Assembly: GCF_024362805.1 (NCBI RefSeq)
Contig: NZ_CP093299.1
Span: 310,001-374,000 of the forward strand
Reading direction: 5' to 3'
Length of the DNA stretch: 64,000 nucleotides
From: Salipaludibacillus sp. LMS25
GTDB taxonomy: Bacteria; Bacillota; Bacilli; Bacillales; Salisediminibacteriaceae
The notes under the pieces were generated by a model. It did not search any database. It worked only from the letters and a program-made list of their open reading frames with translations, and had not been told where the DNA came from. Both the position numbers and the translations under genes were made by a program. This document shows positions 38,750 to 47,604 of the stretch, one piece after another. Position 1 is the stretch's first letter, and each line of letters starts with the position of its first letter.

Positions 38750-39430
38750 ATGTGTAAACGAACACCAATTGAGGAGCTACAACCTGAACTCCTTTGTATA
38801 AACGCCGAAAAAGTATACGATTGGGTTATTTTACAAGCGACTGAAAATCAAACAGTCCCAACAACAGGTTTCGATCCTCTTCCAATTGACCCGTGTGCAG
38901 GTACAGTTACAAACTTAGTCACAACGTGCTTTCTAGTAGACCCCCTTACAGGTGACCCACTACCACCTAATGCTGAGATTGAGGTAGAGGAGCTTGGTCA
39001 ACGAGAAGACCGAACATTTAATATTGACGGTGTGCCAATGACTTTACAACGGGTTTCATTCACTAAGCCACTGAGCGTTGTCGTTCAATTTAGTGGCATT
39101 GATGGTACAACACCATTTCTCGTAAGAACGAGTCCAATCGTGTTTGAAATTCCAGAATCCATTTTCCTTTGTGCCCCGGTAGGCACACGTCTTGTTGTCA
39201 GACTGACTGACGTTGAATGTAGCGCTAGTCCTAACTGTGTAGCTAACGTTCTACAAAGTATTGATATTAATTTGAATATTTGTCAAAGTGTTCAATCAGT
39301 TGCTGATGTGACTCTTGAGTTAACAGCTGATTTCTGTGAGCCTAGAGACATTTTAGTTGAACAATGCCCTACTCCAAGTATTCCACCACAGTGTCCTGTT
39401 TTGTTTCCAGGCAACCAAACTGACGACTAG
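38750..39430 (+). CDS. Cys-containing protein, probable spore-surface structural protein
   Basis: The 226-residue protein begins MCKRTPIEELQPELLCINAEKV and has about a dozen Cys spread over its length, many in PxxC or LCxx settings (LCAPVGTRLVVRLTDVEC, NICQSVQSV, DFCEPRDILVEQC). Sequence is predicted beta-rich, with no membrane segment and no signal peptide. Disulfide-linked beta proteins of this kind build insoluble spore layers and appendages. I do not recognise the family. The ATG follows AAAAGGAG. It lies in the collagen/sugar block and leads a run of plus-strand unknowns. Confidence 0.7.
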   Translation: MCKRTPIEELQPELLCINAEKVYDWVILQATENQTVPTTGFDPLPIDPCAGTVTNLVTTCFLVDPLTGDPLPPNAEIEVEELGQREDRTFNIDGVPMTLQRVSFTKPLSVVVQFSGIDGTTPFLVRTSPIVFEIPESIFLCAPVGTRLVVRLTDVECSASPNCVANVLQSIDINLNICQSVQSVADVTLELTADFCEPRDILVEQCPTPSIPPQCPVLFPGNQTDD

Positions 39431-39477
39431 TTTATGCGATGACTGTCCTTCACCCTTTCATTGAACACATGACGAAT

Positions 39478-39524
39478 TTAGCGGGCCCCTTTATTGTGAC
39501 GATCTTATCACAAGGGGCCTTATC
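39478..39524 (+). terminator. hairpin after the Cys-containing gene
   Basis: GGGCCCCTTTATTGTGA, loop of 9 bases, TCACAAGGGGCC, then TTATCG. The stem is strong but the T-run is poor. Confidence 0.55.
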
Positions 39525-39663
39525 GTTGTTGACTTACCACATGTCATTAAGAATTTTTCTAAGGCGGATTTATGACGACTAACTGGGAACCTCTCAGCAT
39601 AAGAATAAAGAAAGCGTCTTATCATCATTATGTAAAAGCAAGGATAGGAGGTATGTCAACCGT

Positions 39664-40194
39664 ATGAATGATCACATTAACCACTTATTAAAACGAAATC
39701 AATCCTATTTTAAAGAAATTAAAGACTTGCTTGCTAAAAAAACATTTTATATAACTAATCACGTACTCTGTTACTTTACATATTCCCTCAGTCTAAGCCA
39801 TTCCACTGATGAAGATAATTTGCTACTCGGTTCATTTACTATTTTAAACCTTGGTCAAAAGCCGCTTCAGCACCCTGTCGTTTGTATGACATTCTCAGAT
39901 AGCTCCCTCTTTAAGTTTAGTGGGAAATTTACGTATAAGGCGTCTAATAACAAAACGACACCAAGTGCATGGGAGCGCATTAGCAAGACGTCCAATCAAG
40001 ATGAGTATTGGCTCAAATATAAAGCTGCACCGTATATCGCAGCAAACGATAGCATATCATTTTCTAATTTCCAAGTAGAGTGGACGCCACAAAAAAACTA
40101 CAACGGTACTATCAAGGGCTTTATTTATAGCGAAGAAATACCGGAAGGCCAAGAAGCTGTGAATCAAATTAATATTAGCGGAATGACACCGTGA
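39664..40194 (+). CDS. protein of unknown function in the spore-surface block
   Basis: The 176-residue protein has a short helical N-terminus (HINHLLKRNQSYFKEIKDLL) and then a beta-rich region (FYITNHVLCYFTYSLSLSH, LGSFTILNLGQKPLQHPVVCMTF, FSNFQVEWTPQKNYNGTIKGFIYSEE). The latter has the look of an immunoglobulin-like or fibronectin-like sandwich. No signal peptide. ATG with GGAGGTATGTCAACC ahead. The next gene begins 16 bases later, so the two form an operon. A family name cannot be given. Confidence 0.65.
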   Translation: MNDHINHLLKRNQSYFKEIKDLLAKKTFYITNHVLCYFTYSLSLSHSTDEDNLLLGSFTILNLGQKPLQHPVVCMTFSDSSLFKFSGKFTYKASNNKTTPSAWERISKTSNQDEYWLKYKAAPYIAANDSISFSNFQVEWTPQKNYNGTIKGFIYSEEIPEGQEAVNQINISGMTP

Positions 40195-40210
40195 AAAGGG
40201 GGACATCCAC

Positions 40211-40516
40211 ATGTCTAAACATCATCACACAGACCAAACCCTTATAAGCAAACAAGTGATCTATCATCACCTTCGTGAGCATTTAGACATGCTAAAGACG
40301 CACTCGAAAGACACACAATCTAGTCAGCTAACTCTTGACAGTTACACACTTAACTTATTAATGATCTGTCTCATCGATTATATTGACCACCAACAACCAG
40401 CCGTCACCGAAACGAGTGATCCACCTGTTACAGACGATTTAGCCGAACTGGAAAAGATTCTTAGACAAGAGCAATCACAACTGGAAGAGATCATTCATTT
40501 GTTAAAAGAAAAATAA
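40211..40516 (+). CDS. small acidic helical protein, second gene of a two-gene operon
   Basis: The 101-residue protein starts with a His-rich segment (SKHHHTDQTLISKQ), then helical NLLMICLIDYIDHQQ and an acidic coiled C-terminus (LAELEKILRQEQSQLEEIIHLL). AAGGGGGACATCCAC precedes the ATG. Function unknown; the operon with the previous gene suggests a shared spore-surface role. Confidence 0.65.
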   Translation: MSKHHHTDQTLISKQVIYHHLREHLDMLKTHSKDTQSSQLTLDSYTLNLLMICLIDYIDHQQPAVTETSDPPVTDDLAELEKILRQEQSQLEEIIHLLKEK

Positions 40517-40554
40517 GTATCCCTGCCTCCCATTTTGTGCCGTGAAAGGCTAAA

Positions 40555-40664
40555 TTTATCACAGATAACCGTCCGTAAAACGCCTGGCTTAAAATCGAGG
40601 AGAGATAAATCTATTTAAGCAGGGGATCACGGACGCTCATGTCCTGATTGAAGGGGTGTTTTAT
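40555..40664 (-). repeat. intergenic repeat family B, copy 7 (short form, minus)
   Basis: From TTTATCACAGATAACCGTCCG to GTCCTGATTGAAGGGGTGTTTTATA on the plus strand. It has the same loss of the first hairpin as copy 6. It lies 38 bases after a stop codon and 28 bases before the next start. Confidence 0.8.
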
Positions 40665-40692
40665 ACAAATAAGTAAAAAGGGGCGTTAGTTT

Positions 40693-41289
40693 ATGACACC
40701 TAAACCACCGAAAGATCCTGTTCTATTACAACAGCAAGTTATTTATTTCAAATCAGAACTGGCTAAGTTTAAAAATAAAGTTAAGCATTATCAAAATGAC
40801 TATCACTACTCACTCATAGAAGAATTAAAAGAAAAAAATAGTAAATTAATAGAAGAAATGCGAGGGAATAAGCATCAAATTGAGAGGTTGAAAACAGAAG
40901 AAGAACGACTTGCCAATGAAAATAGCCAATTAAGAAAAGAGCTGACAGAGATGAATCAGCAGTTCCACTCAACTGATCTTCATCATAAGATCGATGAATT
41001 AACAAAGGAAAACGAGCATCTTAAACTTTTGAATGAACAATTAAAGAAAAAGGTTACGATGCTGGAGCAGTTAAAAGACACAGAGTCTAACACTTCTCAT
41101 TCACCTCACTTAGAGCAAATTGAGAAACAAATGGATGATGTGTTAGAAAAATCGTTTGCTTATGAGGAAAATTTAAATGCGAAAATGGTACTCATTCAAT
41201 TTCTTGAAGGGAAGCTTAACGCCTTATCAGAAGAAATTGACACACTTACACCTTCTAAAGAAAACTTATCACCTGATGATAAAGAATAA
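40693..41289 (+). CDS. coiled-coil protein, probable spore-coat component (2 of 3)
   Basis: The 198-residue protein is almost entirely a coiled coil after residue 12 (LQQQVIYFKSELAKFKNK, EELKEKNSKLIEEM, LANENSQLRKELTEMNQQF, ENEHLKLLNEQLKKKVTMLEQL). No membrane segment or signal. ATG follows AAAAAGGGGCGTTAGTTT. Its layout matches the proteins at 22512 and 42000, and like them it lies near collagen-like or coat genes. Confidence 0.7.
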   Translation: MTPKPPKDPVLLQQQVIYFKSELAKFKNKVKHYQNDYHYSLIEELKEKNSKLIEEMRGNKHQIERLKTEEERLANENSQLRKELTEMNQQFHSTDLHHKIDELTKENEHLKLLNEQLKKKVTMLEQLKDTESNTSHSPHLEQIEKQMDDVLEKSFAYEENLNAKMVLIQFLEGKLNALSEEIDTLTPSKENLSPDDKE

Positions 41290-41378
41290 TGTTAAGACTT
41301 CCTACTAAATACCGCTTCACTGGCCTTCCATTCGTTCTGTAAAACGTTTTCCCTCATTTACCCCTAAGGATATGAACT

Positions 41379-41434
41379 AAAAGAGAGGTTGCCCGTAAAA
41401 GTCATTAATAACTTTTACGGGCAACCCCTTCTTT
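41379..41434. terminator. strong bidirectional terminator
   Basis: GGTTGCCCGTAAAAGT, loop CATTAATA, ACTTTTACGGGCAACC, then CCTTCTTT. The perfect 16-bp stem lies between convergent genes. Confidence 0.85.
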
Positions 41435-41501
41435 ACAATCTATCAGCTTCTTGTGCCAGCTGTTTAACAGAAAAAATCCTTTTTGTATCTCAAAACATCT
41501 A

Positions 41502-41750
41502 TTAAACTGTTTGGTCAAATAGCGTTCCTTTACCTGTGAGAGAACGTTCTTCCTTTATTGCATTTTGCTTTAAACGTTCTTCTTTTATATCGTTTAATAG
41601 AAAATTCCTTTCTTCTGATCGGCGGGCTAGAACGTCCAAAAATTCAATATTTTCTAATGGAGTAGGTCCTGTAATCACTGGCTTAGGTTCCGTTTGTCTG
41701 CTAGCATAAACGATCATTTGTTCATCTTTTACAGGCGGAATATATCCCAT
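41502..41750 (-). CDS. small conserved-looking protein of unknown function
   Basis: The 82-residue protein starts MGYIPPVKDEQMIVYASRQ and continues with a Pro-rich stretch (PKPVITGPTPL) and a charged helix (RRSEERNFLLNDIKEERLKQNAIKEE broken in two). No signal or membrane segment. ATG with AGGTGATCAT ahead. It is in a small minus-strand group with the next two genes, in the coat block. Confidence 0.6.
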   Translation of the reverse strand: MGYIPPVKDEQMIVYASRQTEPKPVITGPTPLENIEFLDVLARRSEERNFLLNDIKEERLKQNAIKEERSLTGKGTLFDQTV

Positions 41751-41788
41751 ATGATCACCTCTCTCTATTAATATATACCCTGTTTTAG

Positions 41789-41956
41789 TTATCTGAAACC
41801 TATTTTACTCGATTTATTGTATGCGTATTTTTGGTTGCCACCACAATTACAGCCGTTTTTTTTATTACGTGACGCTTTCGTTACTCGATTGCCAAGAGGC
41901 ATAATTTGAGAAGGAACAGGTCTTACACGATTCGTTTTTGCCGGATACCTCTGCAT
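41789..41956 (-). CDS. 55-residue basic protein with CNCGG motif
   Basis: The product starts MQRYPAKTNRVRPVPSQIM and holds KKNGCNCGGNQKYAYNK near the C-terminus. It is basic, with two Cys close together. GAGGGGCGAATGAT precedes the ATG. The composition and surroundings fit a small spore-coat protein; compare the 34-residue KNKRCC protein at 22329. Confidence 0.6.
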   Translation of the reverse strand: MQRYPAKTNRVRPVPSQIMPLGNRVTKASRNKKNGCNCGGNQKYAYNKSSKIGFR

Positions 41957-41999
41957 ATCATTCGCCCCTCAATTCCAACTTCTGTCGCTGTATAACCGC

Positions 42000-42548
42000 T
42001 CATTTTTTCACTTCTGAATGAAAAGATTTAAAGATTTTCTGTTGAGCCGCTCTTTTACGGGTATCCTTTTCTGTTACAAGAGGCTCTTCGCCACTTTTGA
42101 TTTGGTGGTTAGTGGCCTCTATTTTCCCTTTCTCCTCATGACTCGCAAATGATTCACTGTTTATGTCCGTTGCGAGGTTTGCAACGATCTCTTCACGATG
42201 ATCATATATATACTTCTTATCTTCGTCAGCATTTTTAAGTTTTCCTGCTTCTAACTTCCACATTGTTTCCGTTAACTCCTGAATGCGACGCTTTTTAGAA
42301 GAAAGCTCTTGCTTAAGGGTGTGTTTATCTTCTTTAAGCAACCGGCACATTTTTTCTAATTTTTTATTTTGTTTTATTAAAAGGTCCTTTTGTTCCAATA
42401 GCTCATTTATTTTCTTCGCATGATAAGTTGCTTCCATCTGCTCAAGTCGCTTTAAATGCTTTGACGCTTCAGCTTTAAAGTGAAGCATCTGTTGATATAA
42501 CTGAATATCACCTCGATTGTCCGTCTCTTTCAATTGTTTCATCATCAC
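42000..42548 (-). CDS. coiled-coil protein, probable spore-coat component (3 of 3)
   Basis: The 182-residue protein has a coiled coil over residues about 10-105 (QLYQQMLHFKAEASKHLKRLEQM, KINELLEQKDLLIKQNKKLEKM, LKQELSSKKRRIQELTETMWKLEA) and a charged tail. The opening QLYQQMLHFKAEASK resembles LLQQQVIYFKSELAK of the protein at 40693, so these two are probably paralogues. AGGAGGTGTGATG gives the ATG. Confidence 0.7.
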   Translation of the reverse strand: MMMKQLKETDNRGDIQLYQQMLHFKAEASKHLKRLEQMEATYHAKKINELLEQKDLLIKQNKKLEKMCRLLKEDKHTLKQELSSKKRRIQELTETMWKLEAGKLKNADEDKKYIYDHREEIVANLATDINSESFASHEEKGKIEATNHQIKSGEEPLVTEKDTRKRAAQQKIFKSFHSEVKK

Positions 42549-42709
42549 ACCTCCTCAGGAAAGCCATTCTCTCTTTATACATATGTGAATGCCTCAGAAA
42601 ATTGCCTAATTCATTGCAGGTTAGGCGATAGAATTATTGATTGAATAGCAGAGAAGTTTCAAATATAGTGTTCAATAAGATATCATGTTCGAAAAAGCTG
42701 GTCTGTCAG

Positions 42710-43069
42710 TCAATTAACAAAAAATGTCATAACCAACTCCTCTATTAAAGCTCCCATAGCTGCAAATGCCAATACATAACTCACTGTCATAAAGACGAGA
42801 GGCATTAAAAAAATACCTGCCATTAAGCCTGCAGCCATCCATACAGAAAAGCACCAATGACAACTCATTAGCTCTCCAACAAATTTTCTCACCCCAGTTC
42901 CTTTACTAACATATATCCAGACAGTTTCTCCACGTTCATTTACTTCTTTCTTTTCGGCTATAAAGTGTCGCCTAATCGGTTCCATAATCGTATCGTAGAC
43001 GAATAAATGAGTCAGCCTAAAAACTGCCAATCCCACCACAATGAATTCAAGTATTGAAAAGCTCATCAT
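42710..43069 (-). CDS. yjcA: DUF1360 sporulation protein, YjcA-like
   Basis: The 119-residue protein has hydrophobic segments at residues about 5-22 and 76-112 and the DUF1360 hallmarks: ILEFIVVGLAVFRLTHLFVYD near the N-terminus, then ELMSCHWCFSVWMA with the SCHWCxSVW motif. YjcA is needed for full spore properties in B. subtilis and lies at the end of the cotVWXYZ group next to fabI. The same position here supports the call and supports reading the block to the left as coat DNA. ATG with GGAGGGTAATG. Confidence 0.85.
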   Translation of the reverse strand: MMSFSILEFIVVGLAVFRLTHLFVYDTIMEPIRRHFIAEKKEVNERGETVWIYVSKGTGVRKFVGELMSCHWCFSVWMAAGLMAGIFLMPLVFMTVSYVLAFAAMGALIEELVMTFFVN

Positions 43070-43233
43070 TACCCTCCACTCTTACACATTTATATATGTA
43101 TATGAAAAAAGAAGTAAAGGTTTCCCTTTACTTCTCAGACTGCCCGTTGCGTAGCTTGAAAGACGAAAACGAACAAACATTGATGCCAGCCATTGCACAG
43201 AAATGAAGATCGCAGAATGATTTTTACAGCTAT

Positions 43234-43317
43234 TTAGTAAACGTAAGCAGTACCTACAAGCACAAGTAAAATAAATAGAACGACAATAAGAGCAAAGCTG
43301 CCGTAATAATAACTCAC
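43234..43317 (-). CDS. YjcZ-family sporulation microprotein
   Basis: The product is 27 residues: start GTG at 43317, MSYYYGSFALIVVLFILLVL, then VGTAYVY. A short aromatic N-terminus and a single hydrophobic helix ending near V-G-T-A-Y are diagnostic of the YjcZ group of sporulation microproteins. GGAGGTGGCACTT supplies the ribosome binding site. Confidence 0.85.
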   Translation of the reverse strand: MSYYYGSFALIVVLFILLVLVGTAYVY

Positions 43318-43395
43318 AAGTGCCACCTCCTAACTCCCGTTTGTTTACTTATTCATATGCCTGACTGGCTATGATGTATAGGCTAGTGGCAGAAA

Positions 43396-43441
43396 AAAAG
43401 AGTGAAAAACAGGAACCCTGCTTCTCACTCTTCATTCTATC
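43396..43441 (-). terminator. terminator of fabI
   Basis: On the reverse strand AGAGTGAGAAGCAGG, loop GTT, CCTGTTTTTCACTCT, TTTTTTC. It lies about 20 bases past the stop. Confidence 0.85.
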
Positions 43442-43460
43442 TAGTTACAAACACATTCAG

Positions 43461-44240
43461 TTACATTAACCCTGTGACGTGATAACCACCGTCTACATGG
43501 AGAAGCTCTCCAGTAATTCCTTTTGATAAGTCACTCATCAGGAATAAAGCCGTATCACCGACTTCTTCTTGTGTGACTGTTCGCTTTAATGGGGCGTGAT
43601 CTTCCATTTCTTTAAGGACATCATTGAATCCTCCAACCCCTTTAGCAGAAAGGGTTCTGATCGGACCGGCTGAGATGGCATTGACCCGAATTTGTTCCTT
43701 ACCTAGATCATTGGCTAAATATTTTACACTTGCATCAAGGCTTGCTTTAGCCACTCCCATGACATTGTAATTTTTCACAACTCTTTCACCGCCGAGATAA
43801 GAAAGTGTGACAATGCTGCCGCCTTCAGTCATTAACGGACGTGCTGCTTTAGTGACCGCTGTAAGAGAATAAGCACTAATATTATGTGACAACAAGAACC
43901 CTTCACGCGTCGTATTTAAGTATTCACCTTCTAACTCCTCACGATTTGCAAACGCAATACAGTGAGCTAAGCCATCTATTTTTCCTACTTCTTTTTTTAT
44001 TTGCTCAAATGTTGTGGCAATATCCTCGTCATTTGTAACATCACAAGGTAACACTAAGTATTGGCCATCTCCTAATGACCCTGCAAGCTCTTTGACGTTC
44101 TTTTCAAGTCTTTCACCTGCATATGTAAAAATTAAATTTGCTCCCGCTTTTGCAAGCGATTGAGCAATCCCCCAAGCAATACTTCGTTTATTTGCAACTC
44201 CCATAATGACGTAAGTTTTTTGGCTTAAATCAATAATCAT
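43461..44240 (-). CDS. fabI: enoyl-[acyl-carrier-protein] reductase (NADH)
   Basis: The 259-residue short-chain dehydrogenase does the last step of each fatty-acid elongation cycle. Motifs: YVIMGVANKRSIAWGIAQSLA (NAD site), GLAHCIAFANREELEGEY, the catalytic Tyr and Lys in YLGGERVVKNYNVMGVAKAS with the Y-x6-(Y/M)-x-K type spacing, and NAISAGPIRTLSAKG. The ATG follows GAGGAGGCACCAAA. In B. subtilis fabI likewise lies beside coat genes. Confidence 0.95.
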   Translation of the reverse strand: MIIDLSQKTYVIMGVANKRSIAWGIAQSLAKAGANLIFTYAGERLEKNVKELAGSLGDGQYLVLPCDVTNDEDIATTFEQIKKEVGKIDGLAHCIAFANREELEGEYLNTTREGFLLSHNISAYSLTAVTKAARPLMTEGGSIVTLSYLGGERVVKNYNVMGVAKASLDASVKYLANDLGKEQIRVNAISAGPIRTLSAKGVGGFNDVLKEMEDHAPLKRTVTQEEVGDTALFLMSDLSKGITGELLHVDGGYHVTGLM

Positions 44241-44377
44241 TTTGGTGCCTCCTCAAGACAAATACGTGTTATTAATACTTGGTCATAATTTTACCTTATC
44301 ACTTCAGCTGCGTCAATGACTCCCCATACATGATTATTTCAAAAAATTTCTGTTATACTAAAAAGGATTTTTTTATT

Positions 44378-44433
44378 ATAAAGCTAAGCTTCAATCAGTG
44401 GGGGTTTTACTGCCCCTTAAGAGTGGGATAAAA
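44378..44433 (+). repeat. intergenic repeat family A, copy 7 (short form)
   Basis: Identical in layout to copy 6: ATAAAGCTAAGCTTCAATCAGTGGG joined to GGTTTTACTGCCCCTTAAG and ending GAGTGGGATAAA. It ends a few bases ahead of the prpE ribosome binding site AGGAGG, so it must be part of the prpE 5' leader. Confidence 0.85.
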
Positions 44434-44446
44434 ATAGGAGGTAACG

Positions 44447-45193
44447 ATGACCACATACGATATCATTGGTGATATACACGGTTGTGAGAAAGAGATGGAC
44501 ATGCTACTAACAACTCTCGGCTATCGTCAGAAACAGCAATCATCACGACTTGTTCATCCCAAAAAGCAAATGCCTGTTTTCCTTGGTGACCTGACTGATC
44601 GAGGCCCTTCCTCTGTAAATGTGTTGAGAAAAGTTATAAGTTGGGTGATGGTCGGTGATGCGCTTTATTGCCCAGGTAACCATTGCAACAAACTGTATCG
44701 GTATTTCCTTGGTAATAAGGTTCAAATTACCCACGGTCTCGAAACAACTGTTGCCGAATTGAAAAGCCTCTCTACAGAAAAATTTAACGAGGTAAAACAA
44801 ACATTTATCACTCTCTATGATCAAGCTCCTCTTTATCACATACTGAACGATAATAAGCTTGTCGTAACACATGCTGGTATAAGAGAGGATATGATCGGTA
44901 AAACGAGCCATAGCGTTAAAACCTTTGTCTTATATGGTGACATAACAGGAGAAACGCATGCTGATGGGCGGCCTGTGCGTCGAGACTGGGCTCAAAATTA
45001 TAACGGGGATGCCTTTATTGTTTATGGGCATACACCCGTTAAAGAACCTAGACGAATTGGCAATACACTAAACATCGATACAGGCTGTGTCTTCGGTGGT
45101 AAATTAACCGCCTTTCAATGGCCTGAGATGAAAACCTTCTCAGTCCCTTCAACACAGCCTTACGTACCGGAGAAGTTCCAAGCATTTTCATAA
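44447..45193 (+). CDS. prpE: bis(5'-nucleosyl)-tetraphosphatase PrpE
   Basis: The 248-residue PPP-family metallophosphatase hydrolyses Ap4A asymmetrically. Metal and phosphate motifs: [27 protein letters not shown] and [28 protein letters not shown]. Length is close to the 244 of B. subtilis PrpE, in which loss affects spore germination. ATG follows AGGAGGTAACG. It is convergent with the yjbO-ppnK-relQ operon, as in B. subtilis. Confidence 0.92.
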   Translation: MTTYDIIGDIHGCEKEMDMLLTTLGYRQKQQSSRLVHPKKQMPVFLGDLTDRGPSSVNVLRKVISWVMVGDALYCPGNHCNKLYRYFLGNKVQITHGLETTVAELKSLSTEKFNEVKQTFITLYDQAPLYHILNDNKLVVTHAGIREDMIGKTSHSVKTFVLYGDITGETHADGRPVRRDWAQNYNGDAFIVYGHTPVKEPRRIGNTLNIDTGCVFGGKLTAFQWPEMKTFSVPSTQPYVPEKFQAFS

Positions 45194-45198
45194 GGCTT

Positions 45199-46107
45199 TT
45201 AAGTACGTGTAAAAAGGGAGCCATAGATTGAGGGAAGTGGAGCGGAAAAACAGCGTTGCTCCCCTGTAAATGGATGATAGAACACGGCTTTATACGAATG
45301 AAGCATCATTCTTTCGTGATCAGAGGAAGGGCTGCCGTATAGTGTATCACCTACTAATGGGTAACCAAGCCATGCCATATGAACACGAATTTGATGCGTT
45401 CTTCCCGTTTCTAACCTGAGCGTTAAAATAGAATAACGGTGAGTGGCGTCAACCGTTTCAAAATGCGTTACTGCTTGCTGGCCTTTTGCTGATACACTAC
45501 GTTCAATAATACTCGTAGGCTTTCGGGCGATTCGGGCATGTATAGACCCGAATTGCCAAGGGACTAATCCGTGCACTACCGCTTTATATTCTCGCTCAAG
45601 TTTCCCTGATCGCTGCTGCATCGCTAGTTTCTCATGGGCATAACGATGTTTTGCTATAATAACAAGGCCTGTTGTATCTCGATCCAGCCTGTTAACTGCA
45701 TGGAAAGTCGCCCTCCAGCCATTGTTTTCATAATGTTGAAGGACGGCGCCAGCAAGTGACGGCTCATGGCTATCATGTGTTGGTATTGTTACCAAATTTG
45801 CTGGTTTATTAATCACTAACAGATGATCATCTTCATAAATGACTTGCAGTGCAAGGTTAGTTTTCTTTATTTTTTCGCTGATACGTTCTGGTGGGAGAAC
45901 AACCTCGATGTGATCACCCTCAAAGACCTTTTCTCTTACCGTGACCTCTCTTCCATTAATAAAAAGGCTTCCCCCTTGAAACTTAATCTCAGCCAATAAT
46001 TTTCGTGATAGATGTTTTTCTTCCCTCAAAAAAGCTTTCAAAGTCATTTTATGACAGTGTCTAGTCACATACCAAGATAGGACTATAGACGATTTCCCCC
46101 TTATCAT
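45199..46107 (-). CDS. yjbO: RluA/RluD-family pseudouridine synthase YjbO
   Basis: The 302-residue enzyme isomerises uridines in rRNA or other RNA. N-terminal residues about 15-75 look like an S4-type RNA-binding domain ([33 protein letters not shown]). The catalytic Asp is in [13 protein letters not shown], followed by [22 protein letters not shown] and [13 protein letters not shown] 46107 overlaps the stop of ppnK as ATGA; a start further up at 46140 is possible but lacks a site. Last gene of a three-gene operon. Confidence 0.9.
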   Translation of the reverse strand: MIRGKSSIVLSWYVTRHCHKMTLKAFLREEKHLSRKLLAEIKFQGGSLFINGREVTVREKVFEGDHIEVVLPPERISEKIKKTNLALQVIYEDDHLLVINKPANLVTIPTHDSHEPSLAGAVLQHYENNGWRATFHAVNRLDRDTTGLVIIAKHRYAHEKLAMQQRSGKLEREYKAVVHGLVPWQFGSIHARIARKPTSIIERSVSAKGQQAVTHFETVDATHRYSILTLRLETGRTHQIRVHMAWLGYPLVGDTLYGSPSSDHERMMLHSYKAVFYHPFTGEQRCFSAPLPSIYGSLFTRT

Positions 46108-46898
46108 TCTGCAATAAACGACTCCTTTACTCTCTTCCAAAACGGAAATGGTCTAAAACGGGCAAAACGGATCTTCTCTTCAGCAACTCGACATTGAATC
46201 GCTTTTACTTGCTTTTGAACTAAATGAAGGTGATCCACACTTACTTGGAAATCTGCGTCATACTGTGGCTTCATAATACAAGTATGGTGTTGAGGTAGAA
46301 CCAACGGTGAACCAACGGTTCGATATATTCTATTATTAATAGAAGCCATTTCAGCAAGTTGAATAGTGGCTAAGGAAGGATGAAGAATAGCTCCTCCTAG
46401 CGCTTTATTGTACGCGGTGCTCCCTGAAGGAGTGGAGATACATAGACCATCCCCTCGAAATGTTTCAAAAAGATCCCCTTTTATTTCGATATCCATCACT
46501 AACGAGCCTTCTGTACTTTTTACCGTCGATTCGTTAAGAGCGAGAAATCGCTTCGATTTAGCTTCACCTTGATAACGAATTATGACTTCAAGTAAGGGGT
46601 ATTCCACAATCTTGAAAGGAGTTTTAGCTATATGTAACACTAATTTTTCAACTTCATCAGGTTGCCAATCCGCATAAAAACCGAGGTGACCTGTATGTAC
46701 ACCTACAAAGGACGTTTCTTCAAGTCGATGAATATATTGGTGAAAAGCTTCTAAAAGTGTCCCATCACCACCGACTGAAATGACAATATCAGGCTCATCT
46801 TCATGATATTCAAGTTTAAATTCCTTTAAGTAATTTTTAATCTTTTGAGTAAGAATGTTTGAATCTTGATCACCGCGTGTTCTTACATTAAATTTCAT
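46104..46898 (-). CDS. ppnK: NAD kinase
   Basis: The 264-residue enzyme phosphorylates NAD to NADP. Motifs: [13 protein letters not shown] (GGDGT), [20 protein letters not shown] with the conserved [33 protein letters not shown] 46898 follows GGAGGGGGTGCCA. It lies between relQ (15 bases) and yjbO (4-base overlap). Length matches B. subtilis PpnKA. Confidence 0.95.
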   Translation of the reverse strand: MKFNVRTRGDQDSNILTQKIKNYLKEFKLEYHEDEPDIVISVGGDGTLLEAFHQYIHRLEETSFVGVHTGHLGFYADWQPDEVEKLVLHIAKTPFKIVEYPLLEVIIRYQGEAKSKRFLALNESTVKSTEGSLVMDIEIKGDLFETFRGDGLCISTPSGSTAYNKALGGAILHPSLATIQLAEMASINNRIYRTVGSPLVLPQHHTCIMKPQYDADFQVSVDHLHLVQKQVKAIQCRVAEEKIRFARFRPFPFWKRVKESFIAE

Positions 46899-46913
46899 TG
46901 GCACCCCCTCCTT

Positions 46914-47546
46914 TCAGTTTTTCCGCATAGACTCTCGCTGTTTTGTTATGATTTGTTGGGCTTCCTGAACTTCACCGCGTATTTTTGACATTTCTTCGTC
47001 CAACTTAAAAGCTGCTTCAGCCGCTTTTTGTAGTCGTCCTTCTATTTCTTCAGGTATTTGGCCAGCATACTTATATTGAAGTGAATGCTCAATTGTTGCC
47101 CAAAAATTCATCGCAAGCGTTCTAATTTGTAATTCCACCAAAATAGGCTTTTCACCTTCAATGGTTTGGACAGGATAACGGAGGATCATATGATAAGACC
47201 TGTAACCACTTCGTTTTTTATGCTTTATATAATCACGCTCTTCCACAATATCAAAATCGGTTCGCGCATGAATCAGTTCAGCCACAGCATCGATGTCACC
47301 TACAAATTGGCACATTATTCTCACACCTGCAAGATCTTGCATCTGCTCTTCTAACTCATTTAACGGAATGTTTTTTCTCTTCGCTTTCTCCAAAATACTA
47401 GAGACAGGCTTTACTCTTCCCGTTACAAATTCAATCGGCGTGTGTTTAGATGTGAGTTGATATTGGTCACGTATTCCCTTTAGTTTAATTTTAAGTTCAT
47501 CTACTGCTTGTTTATAAGGTGTCAGCATGACATCCCAGTCCATCAT
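46914..47546 (-). CDS. relQ: small alarmone synthetase RelQ (YjbM)
   Basis: The 210-residue single-domain (p)ppGpp synthetase transfers pyrophosphate from ATP to GDP or GTP. Motifs: IEFVTGRVKPVSSILEKAKRK, DLAGVRIMCQFVGDI, HKKRSGYRSYHMILRYP and VELQIRTLAMNFWATIEHSLQYKY. There is no hydrolase, TGS or ACT domain, as expected for the small group. Length matches B. subtilis RelQ. It leads the relQ-ppnK-yjbO operon. Confidence 0.94.
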   Translation of the reverse strand: MMDWDVMLTPYKQAVDELKIKLKGIRDQYQLTSKHTPIEFVTGRVKPVSSILEKAKRKNIPLNELEEQMQDLAGVRIMCQFVGDIDAVAELIHARTDFDIVEERDYIKHKKRSGYRSYHMILRYPVQTIEGEKPILVELQIRTLAMNFWATIEHSLQYKYAGQIPEEIEGRLQKAAEAAFKLDEEMSKIRGEVQEAQQIITKQRESMRKN

Positions 47547-47604
47547 TTACATCACCACCAGTACCCATCTAGATTTATGTTAACCAAGAATAGCCACTTA
47601 AACC

